NCBI RefSeq assembly: GCF_047663525.1
Contig: NC_092600.1
Span: forward strand, 6,963,501-7,027,500
Length of the DNA: 64,000 bases
DNA from: Anas platyrhynchos
Lineage: Eukaryota; Chordata; Aves; Anseriformes; Anatidae
Direction: 5' to 3'
Positions within the stretch are counted from its first letter, which is position 1. Every line of letters starts with the position of its first letter. The notes beneath the pieces were generated by a model, which was not told where the DNA came from, ran no database searches, and saw nothing but the letters and a program-made list of their open reading frames with translations. This document shows, in pieces, positions 43,195 through 54,870 of this stretch. Both the position numbers and the translations under genes were made by a program.

Positions 43195-43735
43195 ATAAAG
43201 GATGACTGCAACCATTGCCTCTCGAGAAATACAATCTATTTATGGCCAAGCAGCCCCTGCCTTGTCTGGATAAATCAAAAGGAAAACAAAGCTTTATGGA
43301 AAAAAGATTATTAAATTTTCCATGTGCTCCTGAAGGGATGCGCCAGGCGCTCGGTGTTTATTTTTTTCCTCTCTCCTCGCGCGTACTGTAAATGACATCG
43401 TGTTTACAGAAGTTTTTATGTCATCAGAGCAAAGTCACAGCTCAGCTTCCTCTCCTGTGTATTTTATGTAGATGGATGTGTCTGTGAGGAACATTCAAGC
43501 TAAACAGAGCGCTGGTTTATAGGAAAATGTATTTATTTGAAAAATCGTAACTCACAATTTCGGCAAAACCGGGCTCCACATTTATTGCCGCTAATGGGGT
43601 GTGGCGGCCATAAATTAACCTGGAAAATTGCTGCGGCCGTATCAACAACGGCTCATTGTGCTGACGGAGCAGGGCCGATCCCCAAAGACGTCCCGTGTCA
43701 ATTTGCAGTTGCGTTTGGATGCAAACAATAGGCAG
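43195..43735. promoter_or_regulatory. Candidate enhancer cluster about 4-4.4 kb upstream of HAND1
   Basis: Three adjoining AT-rich blocks. The first has ATCTATTTATGGCC, CTGGATAAATCAAAAGG (GATA plus TCF-like) and GATTATTAAATTTTCC. The second has GTAAATGACATCGTG and TTTATGTCATCAG. The third has GCCGCTAATGG, CGGCCATAAATTAACC and related cores. There is no coding potential. The length and complexity make it one of the stronger candidates here. Confidence 0.4.
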
Positions 43736-44299
43736 GGGGGGGATTTCGTGGCAGCCTCGGCGCTCCCTGCTGGATCCCATCCCCAAATCTCTGCTCTGAG
43801 CTGGTGAGGGTGCCCCGAGTGCCATTCCCTGAGCTGACGGCTAATGAAATCAGTGGAAGGGGTCTCTACCTGCCACAGAGGGGATTTTCTCTTTATTTTC
43901 CATTACCTGTTACAGGCACATGGTTGAAAAATATGGAAAAAAGGATCTGTGAGCGCCAGGTCATGGCGCAGGTACCCTGTGCGCATGGTGAGCCCCAAGT
44001 GCCCATGGTCAGCTCCAAGTGGCCTGTCCTCATCCAGAAGGAACCTGAGCAATGAAGCAGGAGCCGTGCTGCTGCCCTAAATCCTCAGCCTCCCACCCAA
44101 ATTCCCTGCAGAGACCTCACTGAGCCCCTCAGGGCAGCTGCAAGAGGTGCCCTGCAGTGGGTTTGGGGCCGCCTGTGGGTTTGGTGGCATCTCCCCGGCT
44201 GCAGGGAGAGGCAGCGAGGAGCCACGGGCTGGTGCAGGTCCCTGACAAAAACCAGCGCCCGCCCCTCCTCCGTACTCTTTCCACTCCTGAAGCAAATTT

Positions 44300-44425
44300 A
44301 CAAGGGCTCTAAAATGTCATGCTCCAGGGCATAAGCCAACTGCTAATGGCTGGGGATTGGGAAAGACATTTCCTCCATGAGAGAAGGATTGCATAATCGC
44401 TTATTAAGGCAGCTCCTGGCGTCTT
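44300..44425. promoter_or_regulatory. Candidate regulatory island
   Basis: AAAATGTCATGCTCC, AACTGCTAATGGC, GATTGCATAATCGC and CTTATTAAGG cores within 125 bp of complex sequence. Motif-only inference. Confidence 0.25.
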
Positions 44426-45845
44426 CGTCTCCAGCATCTGGTTTGGGGCATGGCTGGAGACAAGCTGCTGCATCCGGGTGGGTGAGAGCCGGGCCGGTGC
44501 CTCCAACTTTCCCTTCGTCCTGATGGGAGCGCAGGTTTGGGCCGCCTCGCCCGCATGTGCGTGGAAAAAGGCGAGGGGCTGCGGTGTGGGGAGCTTCTCC
44601 CCTTCCGTCTGCCCTCCTGGTGGTGCCAGGTGCCCTGCCCACGGTCCCCTAGGCTTAGAGCATTTCTGAGGATCGGGGCTTCCCACCCTTCTCTCCATGC
44701 CTAGCCACTGTGGTTTTCTACTACATTTGGACTAGAAGCGGCCTGGAGCAATTCCAGGTCCCTTCGCAGAGCTCCTGGTGCCATGATCTGGGCTAAGCCT
44801 TCCCAGCACTACACAGCAACAAGAACAATCTCTGTTTGGGGGCATTATCAGTGTGGATGCTCCTCTATTACTGGTGTAGGAATCGCTTCTCCGCTGTGTG
44901 GGGGCAGAGGAGCTGCTTTCCTATAGGCAGCCCAGCCTCTCCGCGACACCCCAAGCCCTGCTCCCTACCAAAATCTGCAGATTTGCCACGGCTGTGCAGC
45001 TCAGCTGCAGCCGCCTGCCTCAAATGATCCAGTTGCTGGGGATACTGATGGATGGGAACCAGTGCCCCCACATTAGACCAGAACTAGCGTTATGCCTCCT
45101 GATATAAACCCTTCTTGGAGCCTGGTTTATTCCCACAGCTCCTGGTGCAGTTTCACAGGAAGGGTAACAAGAATTGGCTTTATCAGCCCAAACGGACCCG
45201 TTCCCCCGCTGCTATCCCGTGAGTGTGAGCGGCTCGTGCGCCTCTTCAAATGTGGTGGGGGAAAAAATGCAGACGAAGCACCCTGCGTTAAGCAGAGAAA
45301 AGGCAGATGCCACAAATTTATTAAAGTGGTCAGGAGGCTCGAAAGCCGGAGGCAGGAAATGAAGCTGAGCAAAGATGAAAACCTGAAGGAAACTCGAGGT
45401 TTGGGGGGAGAGACGTAGGGAAAAGGGGGAAAGAGGGGCTGGGATGGAGCTGGGGGTCAGGGAGCATGGGGACCCCGCTGTCCCCAGATTTGTACAGCCA
45501 CCAGGCTGCTGTAAGGCTGCAGCAAGTGGTGCAGGCTGGTTTTTCAAGACCAGGTTCATTTTCTGCCATTTGTGATGATTTTAAAAATTAACAAGCATCT
45601 GCTAAGACTTTTTCACAACTGAAAATTATTTGGGGGCTGGGGGTTTTAAATAATTTTAGTGCTTTTTTCCACCCTCCTTTCCCATTTCATAAGCGGGAGA
45701 TGGCAGAAGCAGGAGTGCAGCCGGGATCAGACCAGGGCTGCAAATATTTTCCTTTTTAGGATGAAAAGCTTGGGGGGAGGAGATGGCGAAGGAGCTGGGG
45801 GTCAGTCAGTTTTGTTGTTTCTTTGAGTTTGGGTTTATGATAAAA

Positions 45846-45873
<28 letters not shown>
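45846..45873. repeat. (AAT)n microsatellite
   Basis: About nine AAT units followed by an A-rich tail (to about 45888). Confidence 0.85.
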
Positions 45874-45879
<6 letters not shown>

Positions 45880-46979
45880 TAAAAATGGGGAGAAGTAAAA
45901 ATCTGGAGATTTGCAAAGCAACCGTATCTTTGGTTAAAACATTTCAGCACAGAAATTTGCGTTGATCACTGGTTGTACCCAAGCCTCTGCCTCGCCATCC
46001 TGGCTTTTATAGGTGCAAACCTGCACGATAAGGAGGGGGGTGGCAGGAGGGGCTGTCCTGGATGCCTGGTTCATCCCCATCCCGTCGGAATGTGCTCCCA
46101 AAATACCATGTGGGAGAAGCATTGCAGACACACCGGCCCCACACTGTGCCCAAGGAGGTGGCGAACGTGATGCTGTTATCTGCCGTGGGCAGCCACCCCA
46201 ACACCCCATGCATGGCTTTTGGGGTGTCCCAGCTGGGGATGTGCTGGGAATGGAAAAGTGAATCCAGAGCCGTGGAGAATAATGAGTACATTTATTGTAT
46301 GTCAGTGTCTGAGCCCTCCTAATGTGCTCTGGAAAAAAAAAGCTTAAAATCTAGCTTATTTGGAGGAAAACTCTTCTGTAAAAATGCTGATGGTCCCCAC
46401 CCCACACTTGTCAAAAATGAAACAAAATACTTTGCTTTGAGCTGAAGATATTTCTGCTCTTGGCTCCTTGTTTCCCAGAAAGTGAACGTGAAGGGAAAAC
46501 AAGCCATCCCCATTAAAATGTCTTTAATCGAAACTCCAGTTTTCTGTTAAACTTTGCTTGGAAACATTTGGGGCAGCTTCGTGCAAACCAGTCCTCCCCT
46601 TTGAGAAACCAGTAAAAGAAAAATAAAATAAATAAAAGCCATTTCTGCAGGAAGCATCTTGTTTGGGCGAAAGAAAGAGGTTTGTTTTACGCTATAAATG
46701 CCCCGAAACCCGCCCTCTGTCTCGCCGGGGATGTTTTTACAGAATCCAGGCGAGGAGAGGGGCACTGGCGGTGTTTTGCCTTCTCCCCTGCTGCTGCCAG
46801 CGCTGGCAGAGGGTAGCAGGAGCCTGGCTCTGGGTTCAGCTGCATTTGGGGCCTGATTCGTGGGCGAACAAGCAGCCTTTTCCAAGGAGGTGCTGTCAAG
46901 GCCCCTTCGTAAAATCCTTGTTTTTAGATGATCCACTCCCAAAAAATCCCGGTAATTCCTAAGGCTGCAATTAAAACAT

Positions 46980-47122
46980 CAACAATATCATATACATATA
47001 TTAAATATATATATTATATAGGAATATATTTATATGTAATATATATTAAAATATATTTTTAGTATAATTATATATATTATATATTAATATATATTTAATA
47101 TAAATTAATATATATTAAAATA
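46980..47122. repeat. AT-rich low-complexity tract, TA/TATATTAA type
   Basis: About 140 bp almost without G or C, consisting of imperfect TA, ATATATTAA and TATATATT units on both strands. Confidence 0.85.
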
Positions 47123-47424
47123 CAGAGGGACAAGAGCTCACTTAGCTGGAGGGCCGCCCTCCCAGTGAGTGCCATCAGACCCCGATTTGGGCATAGATGC
47201 CTCTCTATGGGGTCTTTGGCTATGTTTGTCATGCAGCTGGCTCCCAAAAACCCAGCCTGATGGCTCTGAGCTCCCTGCCCTGCCCTCTGGCAAACACCAT
47301 CAGTACAGATGGGGGTGAACCTGCCCGGCCATAAGGGTGCTGCTCTTCGCGTTCCCTCACCCGGGATGAGCCGGGGGCCAGGCCTCTCTGCTGCCACATC
47401 TCCCTTTCGGATGGTTGTTGTTGT

Positions 47425-47515
47425 TTTCTCGAGCCGAAACCGAAAGAAATATCATTTCTGAAGATGACAGGCCTAATTTACAGTGTCATTAACCAGAGCC
47501 GAAACCTTAGATGGG
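47425..47515. promoter_or_regulatory. Candidate regulatory island
   Basis: GAAATATCATTTC, GATGACAGGCC (MEIS-type TGACAG), CCTAATTTACAG and GTCATTAACC in 90 bp. A CAGATAAAGG GATA core follows near 47580. Role inferred. Confidence 0.3.
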
Positions 47516-49449
47516 CTGGGTCTCCTGTGTGCGGCGGGTTTCCCTCGCGCGCTGCAGCTGATCTTTCTCTGATTATGCCAGATAAAGGCCTCTGCCGGTC
47601 CCTTTCCCCTGCTCAGTCCTTGGCTTTCTTCATATGGATGTCATTATTCAGCATGTGGGACGAGGAAGCCATTTCTCCCCCTCTCTCACACACATCCCCA
47701 CCAAATGAAGGTAACTTCCCCACAGCTCCCTGGTGAGCTCGCGCTGCCCCGATGTATTTGTAGGGGTACAAATAGGCACAGAAATGGAGGCCGGAGCAGT
47801 GGCTGGGAGCAAAACTGCTGGACACAGAATAAGGCCCCAATGGGCTGCACCAGGCCCACAGTCATTGGTGTTAAATCCAACTAGGATTTTTGGGAGAGTG
47901 GTCGCTTTGGGCCTGGAGCAGCAGGAGGCTTATGAGCGGTGCAGCTGAGCGTGCTGTGCTGAGGAAAAAACACCTCACCAGGCAAAGAAACTTCTATTTG
48001 CCCCTCTGCCCAAGTTCCTCCTGTGCTGATAATGAGCCCAGTCAGTCTCCCTAGAGCAGCAAGGACATTTTTCCCCCCCTCCTGCCCTGGCGCCTGGCAG
48101 GACAGGGCTGGCAACACGCCTCTGTCACCGCCGCCCCATGGGGAAATGCCCCGGAGCAGATCAGCCCCCAGCTGGCCGAGCCTCCCCCGGCCCCCTGTGG
48201 GAGCAGACAGGAGCTGTCTCCTCGCTAATCGCCCCCCTGCAGCCCTCTGGCCGAGCCCCTCGCTGCTATCTGGGGCCATCGCAGCCGCTGCGGGCTGACT
48301 CAGGCGAGATGCAGCCAGAGATGCTGCAGGGCCTGCAGGGCTGCGGTGTGAGGCCGGGGGAGGAAAATCCCAAATATACGTGTCAGAAATGGAGAGCTGG
48401 GGTGCTGGCTGGTTTCCTAGATGTTGTTTCATGACCAACAATCAGAACTGGACCTCTTTGCTGCCCAGGGGACAGAGGGACAGCCACAAGACCCACTCCC
48501 GAGCTGCCCTGACAAACCACACCTCGCCGAGCTGGGTGCTGGCCCGTCCTCCTCGCCCTGAGCAGCAAACGCCAGTGTTTTTCCTCTTCCTCTGTCAAAT
48601 CCCCCATAAATTTCCCTTTGCCGGCTCCACCAGCGCCATGTTCCCGTTAAACTTCCAGGCTGATTCCATCCGTCAGTGTCACTGTCTGGAGCTGGAATGT
48701 GTCACCCTGCTCCAGAGGAGCCATTTATTTATACGTAGCAGAGCATTTCAGGACAAAGTGCTGGGCTGGATCACGTTGGGAAGGTTTTTTCTGCGGTTGT
48801 GAGCGCCGATCCATCTCGTGCAGCAGGAGGAAAGCGCCGCTGCTGGATTCTTTCCTATTTATTTTTCCTAAACAGAAGGCTGAGGAGGGGGAGAGTTGCC
48901 TACCGGCGGGATCCTGCACTTCGCTGAGTGCCCTAAGCAGAGTTTGGTTTGTAAAGGCTTCAAAATCCACAGGTCTGCAGGAGGAATTTCTTAGTGACCA
49001 GGCATTAGATGCAACCGTCAGAGCTCAAGGGCTGAAGAATAAAATGAAATGATGCTCCTGCCCTCAATAAGCATACAAACATGAAGCCAAATGGGGAAAC
49101 CCTGGGTGCTGGGAAATGCTCTGTCCTTTCTACAGCATTCCCATCCCTGCCTGGTGTGTGTTTGGGGGATCTGAGTGATGGAGGTGAGGAGCCGAAGGGA
49201 CAGCTGGGCACCAGGAGGACAGCCACCCATCGGCACCACGTCATCTTCAGGGCAGCAGTGGAGGACTCAGCTGCCTTGTTTTGGACTACCAGGCCCTTAG
49301 GTAACAGCATGTCACCAGTAATAGGTTTCCCGTTGCTTTTTCCCAAGCTACCTGTGGTGGCTGCTGCCAGGGGCAGGCTCAGATGCGCTGGAAAAAGCCT
49401 CTCCTCGGGGTGCTGCCCGGTGACCTGCATATGGTAGGGGTGGAAGAGA

Positions 49450-49605
49450 CAGTCAGTCTGTATTGCTTTGTTTATAAGAACATATTTGCAGTGATTGATG
49501 TCCAAGCTGTGGAAGTATGCTTGCAAGTGGGACTTTAAAACATGAATCAAACGATGTTTGGAATACGTATGCTGCTCTGTCAAACATTTCTCCGCGTTTG
49601 GAGTC
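49450..49605. promoter_or_regulatory. Candidate enhancer about 10 kb upstream of HAND1
   Basis: GCTTTGTTTATAAGAAC (FOX/HOX13 type), TGATTGAT (49492-49499, PBX type), CAAGTGGGACTT (NKX2-like) and ATGAATCAAACG in complex AT-balanced sequence. No coding potential. Confidence 0.3.
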
Positions 49606-49688
49606 TGCAGAGCCCGTGCATCCAGAGGTACCGATGCTTGTGCAGAGGTGTCTGGTGGGAGAGCGTCTGCCCTGAGCGTGAGCACGGG

Positions 49689-49748
49689 CATCCTCCTGCG
49701 TCCTCCCTCATCCTCAAACATCCTCCTGCATCCTCCCACCCCAAGCAT
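49689..49748. repeat. 30-bp minisatellite-like duplication
   Basis: The unit starting CATCCTCCTGC recurs at 49689 and 49719, with internal CATCCTC sub-repeats. Two copies, degenerate at the end. Confidence 0.6.
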
Positions 49749-50599
49749 CCCCTCTCCACACTGGCCAAAACAGGTCAGGGAGGCTGCTGGGGCTGGCAGG
49801 GTGTGGGGATGCCACCAGGGACAGGGTTGGGGTTTGTGCCCCTGGCCGCTCTGCTGGGCGGTGTGTGCCGAGGTGTCCCATTAAGCCCTGTCCATCAGGG
49901 GACATTCCTTTCCACGACGCTCCTTACTGCCAAATCCTCCCTCGGGAACACCGAGGAATGAACACGGCCCTGGAGGACAGAGTCAGCTTTCAGGCTTCCT
50001 TCCCCTTTAGATAACCCGCGGAGAGAAGAAAGGTCTGGAAGGGGCGGGCGGTAGCCAGATGTGCACGGAGCGCATGGAGACCTCGGCCGGAGAAGCACAT
50101 GCTTCAGGTTAAGCCCCTGAGCAGTCCCAGCTGCACTGGTATTAATGAAGTCTTTGCTTAATCGCATGCTGAACGCTCTCCTGATAAGGGCCAGGATGGT
50201 TCAGAGGGGATGGGGAAACTGCACGGAGCTTGGCTTTGCGTGTCCCACTCAGGATGTCCCACGTGGGGACATGCACACATGGCTGGGTGGCACCAAGCGA
50301 TGTGCCAGGCTGAGATGAGAGCCCTACCCTGGCCTCCCAGTGTCAGACACCAAAACCACCCTTCCTGGGCAAGGCACTTGTGGGGGATGCCCGGAGGTGT
50401 TTGGGTGCCAGCTGGATGCTCTTTCCTAGCTGTAAATGACATTTCCAGTGCCAGATTCAGTGAGGGCATTTGGGACCTGAGAGAGACACCAGAACCCAGG
50501 CATCCCTCCAGGATGGGCAGAATTTCCTCCCTCCAGGCTTTCTGCTGCCCCTCAGGGACACCGCATCCACCCGCCTCCTTCCTCCACCCATGACTTTTA

Positions 50600-51060
50600 T
50601 TTTTTCCCCCCAGGAGCCCTAAGAAAACCATCGGAAAGAGATTTCCAATCGATGAAAAACAGAAAGCCCTCTGTTCCTCCGCCCAAACGCGCTGCCCTTT
50701 CGCGAAGCCTCTTTAAGTGCGTGCACGGAAAATGCATCCAGTTAGCAGATCCCCTTCCCTAGCAGGTCAGCTTTCTGTGCCTTTTAGCACAGGGGAGATT
50801 TATTCACTTCACGGGTATTTTTAAAAGGTATTTTCTTTATAGCTGGGCTTCTCCTGCTTAGGAGAGATTAGGAGATCGTATTTCATGACTTCTCGTGGAT
50901 TCCCTTTCTGAAGCTCTAATGAACTATGGGTGAGTGAACGCAGTAATCCAGTCTGCGCAGGAGCTTGTTAAAGTCGCTGATTCCATTATAATAACTAGCT
51001 GCATCTGATCAGATTACTCCTTTAAACCACCGATTACAGCGGCGTATTAGTGCTCCCGGA
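50600..51060. promoter_or_regulatory. Candidate enhancer about 11.5 kb upstream of HAND1
   Basis: About 460 bp of complex sequence with TTTCCAATCGATGAAA, CTAATGAACTATGGG, GCAGTAATCCAG (PITX/OTX-type TAATCC at 50944-50949), CCATTATAATAACTAG, TGATCAGATTACTCC and ACCGATTACAG. It lacks the GC bias and simple repeats of its flanks and has no coding frame. One of the best conserved-element candidates in the window. Confidence 0.4.
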
Positions 51061-51704
51061 GCGGTCAGCGGCAGCTGCAGGATGCGGGCGCTGCCCTGCA
51101 CGGCGGTGGTCGCCCGACCCCTGCCCGCTTTCGTTCCTCATCGAAAGCAGGAGTGAGCAGCTCTGAAACCATCCAGAGCATTAAAAAAAACCAAAAAACA
51201 AAAAACAGCCGTGCCTGCAGCCAGACCCATCTGCCGGCGCACAGGCAGAAATGTTTCTTTGTCTTGGGAAGCATCAGCAAAAGAAATTCCCTTTGAGGAT
51301 CGGGTTGTGTTTGCAAGCCTTCAAACCCCTCATCTGGACAATAACAGCTTCTGTCTAAGAGAGCCAGTCCCGTAAGGCACCGGCCAAGCCCGCAGTATTA
51401 TACTTTGGGAGGGTAATTAGGGCTCTGGTGCTGATAAGGCTGCAGACCTCACCCACCTTCTGCTCTGGCCATGCCGGAGGGATGAGTGTGCACGGGGCGG
51501 CTGCTGGCCGGGCTCCTGGCTGCACGGACAGCAGGGATGGGAGCAGCACAGGCAGGGCTCTGTCCCTATTTCTGCCTCCCAGGTCTCCAAAGCCGCCTCT
51601 CGAGCTCCTCCGGGGCTCGCAGAGGTTTCCGTGCTAGCGCCGCGCTGCCCGAGCTGCGGAGGAGGAGGCTGGATGCTCGGGCTCGCAGGGAAAGGCACGC
51701 CACT

Positions 51705-51960
51705 GGGGACTCCTGATGATCTCATTAACTCACGAGAACAGCAGAAAATAATTGCTCACGGTTCAATGCAGTCCATCTGTGTGGGATTTTCTCGATAATA
51801 AGTGCATACGGCCTGGTTTTAATGGTTTTCAATGTTTTTAAACTGAAACATTTACTCGTGCCGGAGCCCGGGCAGAAATCAGTTCCAGCCATCGGTGCAG
51901 CGAGGGGATTTGGAGGCACAATTCTCAGGTTGACTTTTTAACAGGGTTCGTACAAACTAT
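51705..51960. promoter_or_regulatory. Candidate enhancer about 12.5 kb upstream of HAND1
   Basis: CTCATTAACTCACG, AAAATAATTGCTC, an E-box CATCTG (51774-51779), CGATAATAAGTGC (GATA plus NKX-like) and GGTTTTAATGG cores. No coding potential. The role is inferred. Confidence 0.4.
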
Positions 51961-53796
51961 CCTGCCCGTAATGCTCGTGTAATTGATGCTTTTGAATACT
52001 CGGAGGAGGCCAAAGCCCTGTGAGACTTTGGAAGTATGTTTTATAGTATTTTCTGTTGTGATACATAAAAAAACCATGAGTCAGGCAAGCAAAGCTCCTG
52101 GGACCAACTCGAAATTATTTACACACACACAGACACACGTTTTTAAGTGATTGCACTTAAAGCTTTTCAAAATGTACTTTTTTTTTAACAAAAGCTGATT
52201 TTTCACATAATCACAGGACTCCAGCAGTTTTGGTGTAAATCCTGCCCTGCAGCCAGGGCTTGCAGCAAAGGCAGGAGGTGCTGGCCAGCCAGGGCTGACT
52301 GCGCTGTCCTGCAGCAGAAATGCTCCAAGGAGGAGCTGATTTGTCTAATTTCCCTGGAAATTGGGAAATACAGCAGCTGGCACAAAGCAGAGAGGGACTG
52401 TGGGGTGTTTTGGTGGTCAGGGTGGGCAGTGATGGGCTCGGTCCCTTTCAGAGCCGATGTGTGAGCGCCAAGTGGGTACTCGGAGCAATTTCCAGGGGAA
52501 AAGAGAACTTCGCAGGCATCTTGCAAACACACACTGACTTTCCTTAAAGTAAATCCTATTTAAATGATGCTCTGCCCCCTGCCAAAAGCCTGTCCTAATG
52601 CTCTCCCCATGCGGTGAAATGCTGGGTGTTTTCTTTGGTTTTACGCTGCCACGCTCCCTGAGAACAGAGCACGCTGGGGCTCTGCACCGCTGGCATCCAC
52701 TCTGCACCCGGCCAAAACCTTCTCTGGCACCTCTGGGGGGAAAATAACCCCCCTACACCCTTATCTTGTAGGCTTAATCCCTCCTTTAAGTGGCACTGGG
52801 TTAGGGGGCTCCTGTTCCAGGGCATTGCTGAGCCGCATCCCCAGGGGAGCGATGCTTCCCCCGGCCCCCTCCGCGCCTGGCCCGCCGCGATGCTCAGTGC
52901 TCGCTGCTCGGGTGCTGCCTCCCTGAGACAAAGCAGACCCCGTCCCGCTCGCTCCCGGCCGCTCTTGGAAACCTTGGAGTCCGAATCTGGCCCGAAGCAT
53001 TTCAAATATGCCCCGTGCAGGCTGGAGCGCGGAGCCTGCCTTAAGTGGGCAAGGGATTTGGTAATCGCAGCCTCCCGCCGCCACCTCGGCCCCGCCAAGG
53101 GCACGGCAGCCCGGCTCCAGCCTCTGCAAAATGCTGCTGGGAGGCTGGGTTTTGTGTGGTAATAACAGCTCATGTGCAGGGTGTCCCTAAAAATCGTTTA
53201 GGCTCGACGGAGCTGGTTTGTGGTGGGGAGTAATGCTGGGGTTATTTGGGAAAGGGCATTTATTTGTTTGCTTTGGAGATGTGCTTCCTTTCCCTTATGG
53301 GAACCCAAGAACTGCTGCAATATTCCCTGGGTTTAGCAGTCACAGAGGAAACTGTCGTAAGGAAACTGCTGAGAAATAGCATTTTGAAAAAAATAACTCT
53401 GTCACGGGCTCCCAGAAGCAGCCCGGGGCTGCTGGGGCACTCTCCACCCACCCGTCTCTGCACAGGCACAATTTCCACACACCCCCAAAGCCCCTCATGG
53501 CAAAAGGGGCTGAGCTCGAGCTGCTGCACCTGCCTGAGCTGCAGATCTACTGGGCACGGGGTTGCCAGGATTTGCAGGGCATGGGGGAGCCTTGGGTTTA
53601 TCTGGTATTGGGATTACAAGGTCACGGTGCTAACGCCTGCGGAGCTGCCTGCAGGTCTTGTATGTCTTGTGCTGCAGCACCGTGTTCAGGGAAAGGGCCA
53701 AGAACTTGGTTTAAAGGTTGAGAAGTGCTGTGGGTGACTCCAGCAGGTTTTTGTGTTCCAGTTTGGGTTTGAAGGAGCTGCATTTCAGCTTTTAAC

Positions 53797-53819
53797 TTTT
53801 TTTTTTTTTTTTTTTTTTT
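53797..53819. repeat. T23 homopolymer
   Basis: Poly-T tract about 200 bp before the (ATTTT)n array. No transposon body is recognisable between them. Confidence 0.85.
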
Positions 53820-54020
53820 ACCTAACTCCTTAAATTACAGGAAGTGAATTCAGTGTAGGGAGGGAACATCTTCTGGGCAAGAATAAAGCTGTGTTTTAAA
53901 TAGCTGAAATGAAGCACCTTGCCACAATCCCCCTATGTCCCAGGCCTCCCCCTGGCCTCACCAAAGCTGTCTGGAGTTTGGTCTGAATTTGTAAATCACT
54001 TTGTTTACCCCCAGGTTTAC

Positions 54021-54120
54021 ATTTTATTTTATTTTATTTTATTTTATTTTATTTTATTTTATTTTATTTTATTTTATTTTATTTTATTTTATTTTATTTT
54101 ATTTTATTTTATTTTATTTT
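54021..54120. repeat. (ATTTT)20 microsatellite
   Basis: Twenty perfect ATTTT units in exactly 100 bp, with partial units on both sides (ATTTATTTTTAATTT after 54120). Its perfection suggests recent expansion and probable length polymorphism. Confidence 0.95.
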
Positions 54121-54599
54121 ATTTATTTTTAATTTGTGAACATTCTTTTACAATCTTTGCTGTCATTTATCAATGTGATCTCTGCTGGCCAGGCATGGAT
54201 GATGGAAATGAGCTGGTGGCAGTGGGGATTTCCCTTCGTGGCTTTGCTAAGGCACAGGGACTCCTCAGATATCGATGATTTGTCCCAGCACAGCCCAGCC
54301 AGCAGTCCCAGGGAACAGGGTGCTCCATCCCCAAACAGGGTGACACGTGCTGGGAGTGGGTGACACAGCGGGAAGGGGCACCGTGTCCTGCCACCGGGGT
54401 GATCCACACCAGGAGGGGCCGACACCTGTCCCAGCCCAGCAGCTGCAGGGTGGCTTTTGAGGGCTGGGTCCCAGTTCCTGAGGTTTTGGGAAGGTTTTGG
54501 GACACCTTGGCCATCAACGGTGTGTGCCCACGCAGGGCATCCCCGACGAGGAACAATGATGGACAGCGGGGCCGATGCTTTTTTTTACCCACAAACGAT

Positions 54600-54870
54600 A
54601 CCCGCCACCGGCACTCCGGCTTCGGCTAATGTCCTTTCACCGTGCATTATATAAATAATATAAATAACTCGTCCTCGGACTTCAAACATGCCACTTCAGA
54701 TGTATGGCGGGAGATTACAGAGTTTGTTAAAGCTCAGGTCTTCAATCATCCGGGCAGCTTCGAAGCTGCTCACTAAAATACAGATCAATGCTTCAATTTT
54801 ATGGGAGGCCTGTCCCATGTGACCAGACCCAAATCCCTTATTTTATGGCTTGCTTATACATTCCTGGTGA
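54600..54870. promoter_or_regulatory. Candidate enhancer about 15.4 kb upstream of HAND1
   Basis: GCATTATATAAATAATATAA, GAGTTTGTTAAAGC, TCTTCAATCATCC, TACAGATCAATGC, TTCAATTTTATGGG and CCTTATTTTATGGC in one unbroken complex block; several HOX13/CDX-like TTTATGG sites. No frame or repeat explains it. Confidence 0.4.

Larger units (their letters stand above)
43191..50590. other. HAND1 upstream desert, proximal part
   Basis: No gene recognised. It holds enhancer-like islands at 43195-43735, 44300-44425, 47425-47515 and 49450-49605, an AAT microsatellite (45846-45873), an AT-rich tract (46980-47122) and a 30-bp duplicated CATCCTC-type repeat (49689-49748). Confidence 0.6.
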
